The position numbers and the translations under genes were made by a program. Shown piece by piece: positions 34,401 to 47,620 of a stretch of DNA of 64,000 nucleotides. This DNA comes from Thuidium tamariscinum (lineage: Eukaryota; Streptophyta; Bryopsida; Hypnales; Thuidiaceae). The notes under the pieces were generated by a model, which was not told the DNA's origin, ran no database searches, and saw only the letters and a list, made by a program, of their open reading frames with translations. The DNA lies in NCBI GenBank assembly GCA_947034885.2, contig OX344751.2, positions 39,275,082-39,339,081 on the forward strand, in the 5' to 3' direction. Positions within the stretch are counted from its first letter, which is position 1. The number at the start of each line of letters is the position of its first letter.

Positions 34401-36266
34401 GGATGCTTGGATGGATGGGAATCGTTAGGGACATGAAGGAGCACATGAATAGGTGTCCTTTCTTTAGTTTTTTGAAAAGTTTTTTTTTTTTTTCCTTGGG
34501 GGGGGGGTGGGCAGATTTTCTTAGACGGAAAGGGGACTGAAAAAGAACAAAGCGTACGTTCTTTTGTGGGTCAGACACTGAATAGAGCCAGCGGCCAATG
34601 ACGAGTAAGAGAGTGTTGGCATGATAGGACTGACTGTACAATACAAAACATAATCATAATTTTATTAATGAATAGGATCTGGGCAAATCACTGGGTGACA
34701 ACTCAGCCCGGTATTTCAGGGCACCAGTGGAAGTTCTGAAGGCGACATCATCAAGGCAAGCTCTGTGATTTTCATGAGAGAAGAGGTTGCTGATGTCCGT
34801 ATCTTTTTATTACCAAATCGTCAAGGATGGGTTTTGCTTGAAAGATGAGTAATGGAGAAAATATGGCTTAAATCCTTTTTCCCCAAGTGCTCTAACTAAA
34901 GATATTAATATGACTTTTAGAAAATATATAAAAATTGTAAGAAGATTGTAACTTCTCCAAAGTATCTACTAACATCATTAGTTCCTATTGAGCATTTTTT
35001 TTCTTCTTTCACGAATGTATCTATTTGGAAGATGGCCAAAGACTTTAAAGTTTTTTATTCTCTTAGGATTTCTTTTTAAAGAGTAACTGAAGCATTCAAA
35101 CTTTAGGGTTGCCTTACACCTAAAGGTCACCCAAATTCTTCTGGAAGTCAATTGCACGAAATTCAATAAATTGTATTTGTTGATTGACATAGGTATAGGC
35201 ATAAAGGCCAAGAATTGGCATCCTATTTTCAATGCATCTAATTTAGCAAGCTTGGGCCATGTAAGGTTATCTCTTTTTCAAATAAAAAATTCATTCTACC
35301 AAATTAATCCAAATTGTCAGTATAAAGGAATTGGAACCAATTTAAGAATTTTTTCAATGCCAAATGAAGATTTTTTGCCTTTGACATAGTAAATTGGCCT
35401 AAGCTCCACATGTAAGTGGCCTTTACAATGATGTTGAAAAGGTTCTCTACTTTTCAAGAATGATCTTATTATCTTCAAGGAACCTTTAAGATTAATTCAA
35501 TCATTAGATGTTTTAGAAGACTATGAGTTCATGAATTGTAGGAACACATTGGAAATTCTAAGAACATTGTCACATAAGCAATTTAATGTGACCAAGAGAT
35601 TGCCACATCACATAATATCTTTCAATTCATTTTTTAATTAATTATTAAATTTTGGTAAACTTGTACAAATTCCTATTTTACTTCTAAAATTTACTACATA
35701 GATAACTTACATGACATTGTATGGAATTGTAAGAAAAACATATTGGATACAAAAGTCTCCTTTCAAGATGAGCCAAAGTGTGTTGGCAATGTTGAACAAG
35801 GTAAAAAAAATCTTTTAAGAAAATTTGTAGATTGAATTTTCTTCCCCACTTATTTGCAATGCCAAAAAGAAAGAAATATTTGACAATTTTTGTCCAAAAT
35901 ATGCCATCCATTATGAGTTAGTTTGGATAAAACCATATGGAAATAGACTTCACAATGACAATGAAACTTTGAACCTTGCACGGAAATTTCTAGTTGGCAT
36001 TGAAGTGTTCAATTTTTTAATTTTTTGTTTTATGAATGATAAAGTACTTTAAATTCAAATATAATGCAAATTTAATGGATTTTAGCCATTCTTTTTCATT
36101 AAATTTTATCAATCATTGTGCTATGGCAACCTAATCAATTGAAGCCATTTAGACTATTTTTGGATTTAAAAAGATTCCCAAATCTTAAATCAATGGTAGA
36201 AATATATCATTGTATGGTTTAATTCGGTAGACTTTCACTCCTTTTTCTTCATATTAGATTCAGTTA
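34401..36266. other. AT-rich intergenic DNA, no gene recognised
   Basis: A poly-T/poly-G tract lies near 34480-34508. The rest is AT-rich with only short open frames lacking motifs. Confidence 0.5.
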
Positions 36267-36988
36267 GGGTGATTGCAAGAGACACTTGTCCCATTTTTTG
36301 TCCCCTTGACCTTTAGCAGGTAGTTTTTTGCTCATAACTTTTTCATATTTTATTTTTATGAATTGAAATTTGAAATGAAGGTGCAAAAAAAAGTTTTACA
36401 TGTTGTTTAATTTTTTCAATTTTTTCAAAAATATTTTACTATTTTAAAACTTTTTCCAATTGGGTGTCTACTTTGGCCATTTTGGAGGGTTTTAGTCCTA
36501 TTTTTGACCCCAAAAAGCAAATTTTGAGCTGAAAATTGGCATTCTTGGACCTATAGTATATTTATAAAATCCCTAAAAATAATTTTTGAAAATATCAAAT
36601 TGTCCAACTTCCACATGTGCTCAAAATGCACTACCAAGGTACACTTGTACAGAACACAAAATATTTTTTTTGAAGATGAAATTTATTGGAAAAAAAAAAT
36701 TTAAGTTAGGAAAAAAAAACTATTTTTTTTTTTTTGAATTTTTTTACTATTTTTAAAAAATCAAAGAAAAAAGTGTCTATTTTCATTGTATTTTCCATTG
36801 TCCTTTTTTGTGCATAACTTTTAGAGGTCAATTTTCTTAGGTCTGAATTTTAAGAAATATAATATTCTCATTTCTCTTCAAATTATTTATATTTAATTTT
36901 ATTTAAAAATTATTATTCCAAAAGTCACAGGACTCATGGAAAAAAGCCATTTTGAGCCAAAACCGGTAAGTGTTTCTTGCAACGACTC
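36267..36988. mobile_element. TIR element copy D
   Basis: Starts GGGTGATTGCAAGAGACACTT and ends AAGTGTTTCTTGCAACGACTC. The interior is copy C (2750-3477) in reverse orientation (for example GTCTACTTTGGCCATTTTGG near 36468). Flanks are GTTA and TTTA, three of four bases matching, so the target duplication has probably mutated. No coding capacity. Confidence 0.75.
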
Positions 36989-37534
36989 TTTACCATCAAA
37001 TTTTATTTATTTTGAATTTGAAGTCAACCAAAAGAACCAAATGTATTGGATTTAGGGTACTCCATGGCAACTCACCAAGGAGGGCAAACTTGTTGAGTTG
37101 GCCACTCTAGGCCTGGCAAGTTTGTTGCCCCACAATAAATATGTGAAGCATCTAAAAATGCCCATCTACTTCAAATTATGAAGAGGGCATTGCAAACTAA
37201 TGTATATTGCATATACGACTTTATATGGACTACTCATCCTTTTGCCCCATTTTCGAGATATAAACTACATTCTGACAACTCAGAAATGATAGCTCATATT
37301 CTCTTAGTTAGTGTGATGAAGCAAGTACTCAACAATATCTCCAAATTTGGCCCTTCCAAAAGGAATTTGATCTAATGATGTCATCAAGGTGGCAAGTTTG
37401 ATTTTTGGGCTTGTAGTTGGCATGTGTGAGTCATATTTAAGCATAGGGCAATGCAAGACTACATTGGCTAGGGTGCACCCTCTTTAGCGTCCCTCACTAG
37501 TTTGGCAACTACATGGATGTTCTTAGTTTATGCT
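36989..37534. other. AT-rich intergenic DNA, no gene recognised
   Basis: Short intervening stretch without supported ORFs or repeats shared elsewhere in the window. Confidence 0.5.
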
Positions 37535-39001
37535 TTAGTCTCTAATAAAAATGCAAAAACTTTATTTTTTTGGCAATATGGCAATTTTGGACAACTCACT
37601 ACATATGGAGTTTTTATTTATTTTTCTTTGAAAACTTCACTCAACATGTACCAAAAGGCAAGCTTTAAGGCCCAAATTTTTTCATAACTATTGACTTCAT
37701 GGCTAAAAAGTTTTTGTGTGATATGTAATTTTCATCACTAAGTGGATAATTTGGGCAACTCAAAAACTTCTATAATAATCATTTGTTTGAGAATTAAAAA
37801 TTAAAAATTAAAAATTGATTTTGTGACTAGATTTATATATAGATGGGAAGCTTTAAATCATTCCATTTTGATTAACAAGATGAAAGTTGTAAGAATATTT
37901 AGTTTGTGGGTAAGTATAGAGTCTTTGAAAACTATATGTATTGGCAAACTAAAACTCTTCATAACTTTCATTTCATCAATCAAAATGGAATGATTCAAAG
38001 CTTTATATATATAACCAATTTTAATTTTTAATTCTCAAACAAATGATTATTATAGAAGTTTTTTGAACTTCCCAGATTGCCCCTCAAGCAATGAAAATTG
38101 CGTATTATACAAATAAAAAATTAAGAGTATGTGGGTGATTGCAAGAAACACTTCACGTTTTTCGCTCAAAACGTTGTTATGAACACAGTACAACGCGTCT
38201 GACGCGTGCCTACAAATCTCAACCGTCAATTTTGCACATTTGTAGATTTGGGCCGTCAATATAGTACTATGCAGTACTATAGAGTACTACAAGTACTTCA
38301 CAAGCCACAAGGAGCAAAAAAAGGGCCTAAGGACCTTTTTATTTTTAATAATTAAAAAAAATCAAAAAAATATTTAGAAAAGAATCCATTTTTCTAAACA
38401 AAATTGTGCTCATATTGCAACAAAAAATTCCTCTAAATTTTTTTCCCTCTTTGTAGCATTTGTACAAAGGAAGGTCACTTTGATCCCATTTGGACAATAG
38501 ACATTTTACTATTTTTATAAAAACTCATTGTCAATCCTTGAAATGTTAGTATACCTCCAACTTGTCCAATTTGTGGCTTCAAATTTGGATTTTTGAGTCA
38601 AAAATAGGACAAAAAACCTCCAAAATGGCCAAGGCAGACAACCAATTGGGGGCAATTTAAAAATAGTAAACTAATTTTAAAAGAATTGAAAAAATTATAC
38701 AACATTTAAAACTTTTGCGTGCACCTTCATTCCAAATTTCAAGTTGATAGGGGAAAATATGCAAAATTTGTGAACAAAAAACTACCCGTTGGAGGTCAAG
38801 GGGATAAGAAATAGGACAAGTGTTTCTTGCAATCACCCATGTAGTCAATAGTTATGAAAATTGTTGGGCCTTAGAGTTTGTCATTTGTCACATGCTACGT
38901 GAAATTTTCAAAGAATTTTAAAAAAAAAAAACTCCATTTAAAGTGACTTGTGTGAAATTGCTATATTGCTAAAATATGCAATTTTTGCATATAGGGATTA
39001 A
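37535..39001. mobile_element. Long fold-back element, interrupted by copy B
   Basis: The left part (TTAGTCTCTAATAAAAATGC, GGCAATATGGCAATTTTG, TCATAACTATTGACTTCATG, then TTCTATAATAATCATTTGTT) is the imperfect reverse complement of the right part (AACAAATGATTATTATAGAA, GTCAATAGTTATGAAAATTG, TATATTGCTAAAATATGC, ATAGGGATTAA). The axis is near 37918. The right arm contains the 706-bp element B. Termini and the AAGCTTTRAATCATTCCATTT segment relate it to the TTAACCCCTAAA family. Confidence 0.7.
38133..38838. mobile_element. TIR element copy B (ATGT target duplication)
   Basis: Ends GGGTGATTGCAAGAAACACTT and AAGTGTTTCTTGCAATCACCC are perfect inverted repeats. ATGT lies at 38129-38132 and 38839-38842. 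It sits in the right arm of the fold-back 37535-39001. The left arm carries the uninterrupted counterpart of the target (CATGAAGTCAATAG on the reverse strand). The interior is type A. This is the best-preserved copy of that type. Confidence 0.9.
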
Positions 39002-42000
39002 TTTGAAAACTTGAGAAATTTTAGAATCAAATAAACTATTGAAATTCAAAGTTTGAACCTTTAATCATGGTCAACTTTTCTAATTATCTAGAATGAATAA
39101 AACTATAGGTTTATATTACAATTTTTCTAATATATTATTTTCCAATAGTGAAATTTCGTATTTAGAGAGCTCATTCGTATTTTGATATGAATTTTATTCA
39201 ATTATTTCTTCAAGACTTCATCATAACTTTAAAAAAAATTCAAGAAAGTTGAACTAATGGAAGTCAAATGACAATGACATTTCTCTGTGCACTACCAATT
39301 TGAAGTGGTACCAAGATTACCTTAATTCTAGAAGGATGCACTCCCTATGATCAAAGTAGTCATAAAAATAAAGTACATTAATTATTAAGCCAATAGGTGC
39401 ATTCTTTGTTCTCACAATTGACAATGAAGTCATTTATTTAGATCTTTTAGGTCTATGGAGTTCTTACATGGTTGAATCATCATTGTCAAATGTCTTCAAC
39501 TTTTTGCAATACAATCCTCAAATAATAGAGTCTTTTTTGAATGGGCTTAAATCTTTCTAATTTAACCCAAAAGGGTTATGACTATGCTTTATAAAAAATA
39601 CATTCTAATAGACAATTTGAGTGTGGCATGGTCCAAACTATCTGGAATGCCCCCACAATTTAGATCATAGCCCCTTCACAAAAGAGTCGATCATAAGTAA
39701 CTAAAATGCAATTGGTAAGACTCCAAACAAGAAAAGACTTGAGAATAATTAAACTTTCATTAATTGGTTCTACTCCTCTACAAGAGCTACAATGATGCTA
39801 GTATGTGAATATTGTGAAAATGGGAGGATGTGAGCCTTGAGCATATATCATTATAAATAGATATCCTACAATCATTGAAGGTGCTTATAATGTAATCACC
39901 TATAATTCATGTATCTTTAACCCTTCATCGTCAAAGGGATGAAAAGTGTCCTCACAATTGAGCAATTTAATTCAAAGTATTGTAACACTTGCATCTAATG
40001 ATTGAATTTAGTAAAACTTACAAGAAAAGTTGTGCATACAAACCTAGTTTGTCTAGTAGAATTTTTAGATCAATTGAAAATGTAAAAATGCTTTGGGATC
40101 CAATCAAAGTTCACAAGTTAAATTTGAATTCACCATACTACAATTGATGACTCCAACTTTGAGAGCTTTATTTCCTTTATATAATATTTTTTCAATAAAT
40201 TTTTATTTATTTATGTTCCTCTAGAAGTCTAATTGTTATGGTCAAATTTTCATAGCAATCCAAGTTGTTTGGAATGTTTGGAAGTAATTTAAAGTTCAAA
40301 AACCAAACATTTTTGGATTACCATGAACTTAGCAAGCTTGTTTCTTCTTTGTGCAATGTGCATTCCTAATTTTTTTTTGTTTGAAGAATTGCATAATTTA
40401 GTCTAGTTTGTGTAGATAAAACTTCATACCAATCCAAAAAGTTATGAGTGATTGAGAAGCACTTTAGTAGAAAGAAATTCAACTAATGATGTGTTTTTGC
40501 ACCCTTTTTTGCTATTTTCTTTGACATTTCAAAGTCATTTTGCAAACACAATGAGTCAATTGAATGAGATTTTTGTTTCACCAATGTATTTGTATGTTGA
40601 TTTTGAAGTACTTTCTAGTGTAAAGTTTTTACATTTGAAATTGAATTGGACCTCTAAATGTATTTTTTCAATAATAAAACATTATAATCTTTCAATCTAT
40701 GCAATCAAATGACTCCAAATTTGATCCACGTTACTACAACGTGCACACTACAAGATTGTACGATAAAGGTATTGATTGCTTAGTGGCATATAGACTTATA
40801 AAGCTTGAAAAATAAGTAATTTTTATGCACATTTGGACTTTCAGCAATGAGTGGTTAATATAGTTGTACAATAATTATAGAAATTTCCTATAATATAAAA
40901 AACTATATTATAGGTGTATAGTCTTCTAAAATCATGGACTCACAATCTTAGGCTCATACAATAGCAACCCTCCGAGAGCTACATCAAGATTGTATTAAGA
41001 ATTATTCTTAGAAAAGTCAATAGAGCATCTCTATTTCATTCATTCACAAACTTTCTTCTCCATATGTATTCATTCATGTAGATTTCTAAGAGGTATTTGC
41101 ATATGCTAGTCTCCAAAAGTTTCTTGAGATGTACCAAAGTTCCTTCTATAAAATTTGTGCATGCTCTAATGATAGGATATTTCAAGAACTAGAAGTGATT
41201 CAATGTGAGATGTTCATAGCCTAATTGATTCAATCAAGTAGAATTATATGCCCTTTAACAATCAATCATCACATTGTTGTGCCTCGTCTAGCATGCTCCC
41301 ACAATAGGTTTGTTAGAGTTTATTTAGTTCTATCAAGAATTGTAGCCAAAAACATGGATTCTACATTCCCTCTTTCAACCCTTCCAACATCCATTGTCCA
41401 GCTCTTCTTGTTCTTCTTCTATACTTCCTCTTTCCAAACTTATTCTCATCAACCTCCATTATTTTGCCCACTACACCTATATGACTTTCTCACTTCATAT
41501 TATTGTAGTACAATGTTGCAAATATCTCTATAAAATTGTACCTACCAACCAAGGTATTCTTGTTTGTACAGGAATTCTCTATTGTAGATGCTTCAAAGAA
41601 GCCCTTGCTTCAACTATACATGATAGTAAGCATTTTCTAAAAAAGTAGGTGAGAGAAGAAAGTGTCCTTTTTTAGCAAAGGAGTAGCTTTATGTTCCTTG
41701 TTTGTGCATTTGTACCTATATCCATCACTCTTTCTTGCTTCTAATTTCTTTCTCTTCATCCACTTCTCACATCTCTTACAACTTTTCTCAATAGAGATAA
41801 GGTTCTCTCTACAATGGCAATAACCCTTAAAACATCAGTCCAAATGACATGAAATTACATCTCCATTGAACCTACAATTCTACAAATAGAGTCATAAAAA
41901 CACCTCGCCAAAATAGCTCCAAAAACTTACAAACAAAAGAAAATTCTATATAGTAGAATTGGTTCATTTTGTCAATAAAATTTTCCTTGGAAGTCATGTG

Positions 42001-42800
42001 GATTTCCAAGAAAATTTCTAAAGCCTTCCAAAGTCTCCTAATATCAAGTGTGACCTCCTAATTGCAAACACTTGCTCCTCTAAATTTTTTGGCCCCCATA
42101 CTAAAACTATACCATTACAGTGGAATGCTTGTCTTTAGCATAGGATCTTACATAATACTTGTATGAGAATGTGTAGAAATATGTAATAAACTTTGACTAT
42201 ATAGATTCATTTGTAAGATATTAGTATTCAAAGTAAAAATCCCTTCTTTAGAACACCTCCTTTTCAAAATCATTATTTTGATTCAATATATTTCATCTTT
42301 TTTCATACTATTTTAAAGCCACTTTTATATGCCTTAATCCCAAAACGTTAGGGAGGACAAAAAATGTCCTTCATGTTTTTCAACTACGATTTTTGATGGC
42401 TTCTACTAGTTAAATTCGAAAATGTTGAGAGTATGGCTTGTACATCTTCCAAGGCAATTTCTAGCAAGTCTACTTGCTCAAAAATTAGAAAAAAATTAAG
42501 ATTTTATAGGGCTAATTCCATTCTTGGAGCTTGCCAAAGTCTCTTGTCTTTGGATGGTTATATAGGATTTAGGATGATGTCACTAGGGGTAACCCCAAGT
42601 TATGCAAGGCGGTGTTGCATTGTATAGGCATACACTACGTACAAATTTAGGTTGTTGTTAAAATAGAGGGTATCTAATCCATCCATATGGAGTGGACTCT
42701 ACCTTTTTTACCCCTATTAAACAACTATTTCACATTAATTTGATTTTTTTAATATTTGAAGTCATTTTAGCATTTTAGTTTTAGTTCAAAGTTGTTTAAA
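39002..42800. other. AT-rich intergenic DNA, no gene recognised
   Basis: About 3.8 kb. Open frames at 40452-40712, 41225-41533 and 42433-42627 are short, AT-driven and motif-free. No repeat partners were noticed in this window. Confidence 0.5.
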
Positions 42801-44875
42801 GAAAGGTGAAGTTTGTTTTACCTTTCATTTTGGTTTTTTAAAGGACTAGAAGTTCATGTAAGGGATAAATGTAGGATTATGGGGGAGAAGAAAAGGCCAA
42901 TAAATAAACTGAAGTGCTTCTTCCTCCTTCCCTTGGTATATTTTGGAGGGACGGGACTTTGAGGATTCATTAGACATTGCATAGAGAGAATTTTTCAAGG
43001 AAATTTAGTGAGGTTGTTCATTTTAATTTTGTGATTCAAAAACCTTATCAAAGTGAGAGAGGCAAGATTGTCATAGAGAGTGAGGGTTGAATTTTTGAGG
43101 GTTCATAACTATGTGGTGAGAAAATATTTTCTTTTGATATTTGATGAGGTTGTATATTGAGTTGTTAGATTTTCAAAAAGATATCATGCACCAAATTTGG
43201 AGTTAGGGACAAAAAGTTATGAGCTTAGAAGTAAAGTAGTGAGGAGTTGCCTTTCATTTGAAGTGAGTAGACTTTGAGCGGTTGTAAAAGTTGGATAGTA
43301 TTTTAATTTGAGTTGATATTTTTAGTATCTGTAGATATTTATGTTAGATTTCTATAAAAACATTATACAATCAATTTGGAATCGTATTTTAGGAGTTATG
43401 GCCTTAAAAGCAAAGTAGTGATGAGTTGCCTTTGAATTAGAAAGAGAGAACTTTGAGCGGTTGTAAAAATTGTACAATATCTTAATTTTAGTTGAAATTT
43501 ATAAGGTTTGTAGGATTTTGTGTTAGCTTTTTAGAAAAATATTACACTCCTCATTTAGAGTTATAAAGCACCTATAACACTCTTATTAGTGTTAGGACTT
43601 CTTTAAGAGGAATTTTTAAGGTTTGTCAGGGGTTGCAATCAACTTTGTTCAAACTTATGTTATTTCACTTAATTCAAATTACATATTATGGGCTTACATA
43701 ACCATGAAATATTTTATACAGCCTATGTGCCATCTTAAAGGAATTTATAAGCATCTATATGTATGAAGGTGCATAAAACACAAGACCTTCATTTTTCAAG
43801 CCAAACCTAGTCGCAGCTAGACACCTTGTGTATTCCCTAAGCACATTCCTCTCTACTCGACAGTAGAAGTCTAAAGACACATTGCTTGTCAAAGTTCACT
43901 TAGCTGATGAGTTGGATATCCGAGGAGGATTTTCGGTACAAAAAATTTGTAGTAGGATTTTTGATTTCTAGAGAAAAAGAAATACCTTGGATCTACATGT
44001 GGCAATAGTCATAGACAATGGAGTGGGGCGCTAGCCATAATGAGATTGAGATTGTTGTAGGGTGTGAGCTCCCAATTTGTCACTTGGGACTCATGTGTTT
44101 CTTTTTTTCAAAGTTTTGTAATTTATACTACAAATATTGACAAAAAGCCCTAAAAAGAGTGTAGTATCCAAATAGGTATGTTACATGCCAATATAGTATT
44201 TAGACACAATTGTAATTTTATCCATAGAACAATCCTAAAATCTACTTGTAAATAGGTTAGAACCAGGAAATAGTGGGGGTTCGTTAGGTTTGAGGGTTCT
44301 TACCCAAGAGAGCCTAAAACTTCGGATACATGTGATCTTGTAGGCTTGATTAGGTCTAAATAGAGTCCGGGCCAAACCCTAGAGAGATTCTTTAGAGAGG
44401 TTTCAGTTTCCCCATTCCATCGATGAAATGATAGAAATCCCAATTGTTCGCATGCAGACATAGTCCGGGGAGTTTTGTGAGCCAAACGGTAGATTTTCGT
44501 CAGAATTTCATCAATCCTCATTTTTTCAAAAATTGGACGAAAGTGTGTCGAGAGGTTGTAGAATTTGCCATACAATTTCCTAGAATATTTTTTTTCTCGG
44601 TTGTATTGCCGCCATTGTTTTATTCCAACTGGAAATTTTCCTTCAAAGTGAAAATCTATCCGATTGTAATTTTTTTTGGTTCTATTCTTCATTCTTGAAG
44701 TGGCTTTGTTTTGCTTCAAAAATGTTTTCTAAGTATTATCTTTGGTAGGATTTGAATCTGGCATTGCCCCTACCAATTTAGGGCCAAGGATTCAACCTTC
44801 CGAAAATGCACAGATTCAAAAGAGAATCCATACATTTTCAAGAGGTTGGTTAGTACGACATTCCCACAACATTCA
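42801..44875. other. Intermediate-GC region, possibly retrotransposon remains
   Basis: Contains a tandem repeat (43140-43570) with phrases such as GGAGTTATGGCCTTAAAAGC. Beyond it are GC-richer segments near 43800-44480. This could be part of an LTR element, but no LTR pair, primer binding site or Gag/Pol residue pattern was found. The minus-strand frame at 44719-44300 has no recognisable domain. Confidence 0.35.
43140..43570 (+). repeat. Tandem repeat of about 179 bp, roughly 2.5 copies
   Basis: AAAGTAGTGAGGAGTTGCCT at 43233 recurs as AAAGTAGTGATGAGTTGCCT at 43412. TTTGAGCGGTTGTAAAA and the following TTAATTT-AGTTGA also recur at the same spacing. A partial third unit follows. Confidence 0.7.
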
Positions 44876-45120
44876 CATTTACAAGAATCAAACAACATGA
44901 GCCAAAAAAAATGGGGAGATTAGTGAGAACAAGCCAACATTTACAAGAATCAATCAAAATGAGACAAAAAAAATGGAAAGATTAGTGAGAACAAGCCAAC
45001 ATTTACAAGAATAAAAAAAATGAGACAAAAAAAATGGGAAGATTAGTGAGAACAAGCCAACATTTACAAGAATCAAAACACCTTAAGACAAAAAAAAATG
45101 GGGTGAGTAACATACCAACC
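44876..45120 (+). repeat. Tandem repeat of about 62 bp, four copies
   Basis: Units start CATTTACAAGAATC at 44876, 44938, 45000 and 45061 and include an AAAAAAAATGGG block and ATTAGTGAGAACAAGCCAA. The fourth is divergent. The array lies just beyond the 3' end of the hAT transposase relic. An AAAAAAATGGGGAGG block also occurs on its 5' side near 47598, so these may be subterminal repeats of the transposon. Confidence 0.75.
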
Positions 45121-45340
45121 AACATACATACACAATACCATTGAAGATAATGAAAAAAATGTGCAACAAAGAAGACAACAAATGCATGTAAGTTATAAAA
45201 AGCTATCAAGACAATGGTGTCCCGTGTTGATGTACATCTTCATACAAAGAAGATGCATTGCTAGCACTAGGAACCGTGTCTGAATTAGACAAATAGCTAG
45301 AAGGATTAGCATACAAATATTTGTATTTTGTTTCATGCTT

Positions 45341-47470
45341 CTATAAGGGTATGGCATCATGCACCATAGTATTGTACCCTTCATCCGGTCCCTCTAAAGC
45401 AACTCTAAGCAAAGCCTCTAGGTTTTTTCTTCCCAATCGATTTCTAATACGAGTTTTAATTAAATTCTGAATGTTAAAAGCTCTCACACAAGTAGCTTTG
45501 GAAACGCACTGTATTCTAGGAGTTTCGACAAGGATAAACAAATTTGGAAATCGGATTTGCAAGGCATGATTCCAAGTGATCATGCCCCACAAATCTCGGA
45601 AGGTTTTGTCCCCCCATTCAATAGTACACTGCAATTTAAAAGAAGAAACTCTTGCTTACAAGCCTCAACATTAAGAAGGGGGGGAGGAAGAAAAAACATG
45701 AGTGTGATCTATCCTCTCCATACAACTACAGCAATTTGTCCAACTCGGAAACACCCAAGGTCTGCAATCCTACTTGCTTAGATGGCATGTTAGAAGGGTT
45801 CAACACTTTAAAACAAGAAATGAGGTCATTATCTTGAAATCGAGCCTCTAAACCCTCACAAACTGCTTAAGCAAATGAACTCTGAAATTAGAGAGTTTCT
45901 TCTAAATCGGTTCCTAATCTGGACCTTGACATTGCAATACCATGAAATATGTTTCCACAAATCTAGCTAGGCAACTTTCTAAGATGACCCCCAAAAGGAC
46001 CATACTCAGGAAGCACATGAAACCTTGTACTCTCATTGAACATGTCAACATTCAAATCAATGGTTTCAACAATGAAGAGCATCAAAATTTGGACTATCTT
46101 TGTGCATACAATACTGCCTATAGAAGTAACATCCACAAACTTGCATTGAAACACTTTAGACAACATAGCCAAGGACTTCAAAATATCAGCCAAAAAAAAA
46201 AATGTAAATGAACTTGAATTGCAACAACTTGCACAAATAGATGCAGCTTGAACAGATTTGGTGTCCTTCACATCCCAAAAATAATACAAAACAGACTCCA
46301 AGGAATCACACAGAATACTCACAACTTACCAACAAGACAACCACCGGATTTTGTGGTATCGTTTCATACATCGTTTTGCATCAAAGAGCTCCTCTTGCAA
46401 GGCAAGTAAAGCATACTTTTGCTTGGACAATTTGTGAAAGAAAGCAGTAATTGAATTCAAAAGGAAGTTGACCTCACCTAAAATTACCTTGCAAGCGGGA
46501 AACTTCACAACGTCGAGGGCAACCAAGGTTGTTTGGTGTACTATACAATGCACCGCAAGCATGTAAAGGTTTACTTGGTTTTTGAGTTGCACAACCACTC
46601 CAGTCAATGAGCCTGTCATAGTGTTGACGCCATCCTTGCCGAAGCCAAAAAACTTTCAAAGGTCGAGATTCCACTGTCACAGCGCTACAATCAAGGGGTC
46701 ATAGATGGTTCCAGTGTCCTTCCCATCTGAAATTGGCAACAAGCCCAAGAAAACGCTTACCGGCAGCTTCTCCTCGATGATGGTGGCAAAAACCACTAGG
46801 TGCCCGGTAACACTAATATCGGTAGACTTGTCTATCATGATTCAAAAAAAATGTGAGTTTTTAACATGGTTGACAGTCTGTTTCTGAATTACAACTAAAA
46901 TGCATATCATTAGAACCGCACAAACTTTCTCATCTTGATATAGAGACAATGTCATTGGGGCTTCACAGAGAGCAACAACTTACACAAACAAGGAAATTTA
47001 GAATAGGGGAGAAAATTCTTCCCCCAAAAGAAGGCAACGCGCAATAAGGACTCCGCAGCTGAATCACGTGCTCTCCACCTGCTTAAGATCGCTTTCTCCA
47101 TGACGAGGCCACCACTCTGTTGTGCCCAAGCAAGGCATCTGTACTCGTTGGAGCGGGCATGATCTTGGAACGCACTAACCTTGAGGTTTCAGGATCCATC
47201 TTTAGCATAAGATGACCGCCCACCCTTGTTCCTACAAATCTTGCAAAACACCCTTCTGATGAGAGCATCGAATGGTAGCCACTCGAATTGCACAAGCCAC
47301 TCCTCCTTCTAGTGACTTTGAGCGATCTCTACCCATGAAGGAGGAGGTCAATCTATCGCTGAAACAGTAGTTTTGGGACAAGAATCATCTAAGGATAGGA
47401 GATCGACAATCTCTGTCTCTCTGGACTTTGCAAAATAATGGTCCCTCAAGGACCTTTGGCGTTTTGCCAT
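45341..47470 (-). pseudogene. hAT-superfamily transposase pseudogene, ZNF862-like
   Basis: hAT transposases move DNA elements with 8-bp target duplications. Reading the minus strand: a start MAKRQRSLRDHYF (47470); then a TTF-like zinc finger block (EEWLVQFEWLPFDALIRR, VFCKICRNKGG, NLKVSAFQDHARSNEY); then MIDKSTDISVTGHLVVFATI, FFGFGKDGVNTMTGSLTG, VHCIVHQTTLVALDV and RYHKIRWLSCW. After these come SILCDSLESVLYYF, FFLADILKSLAMLSKVFQCK and, near the end, NLIKTRIRNRLGRKNLEALL, the C-terminal dimerisation block. These are in the order of ZNF862/KIAA1586-type proteins. Stops and frameshifts split it into several frames, so it is inactive. Ends of the element were not defined. Confidence 0.82.
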
Positions 47471-47620
47471 CAACCCTACAGGAAACAACCAAAAGTTTGA
47501 AAAAAAACAAAAACCCTGAACCTCACCAAAAAAAATGGAGACAAGAATAAAGTTGAAACCTTAAACTTGAACAAAAGGAAACCACCAACTTCACCAAAAA
47601 AATGGGGAGGGTATGGTGAG

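Noticed and set aside
44735..44770. tRNA or SINE B-box (GGATTTGAATCTGG)
   Set aside because: Only a loose match to the T-arm consensus, with no cloverleaf and no A-box at proper spacing.
44876..45120. CRISPR-like array
   Set aside because: Units are contiguous tandem repeats without unique spacers, in a eukaryotic context.
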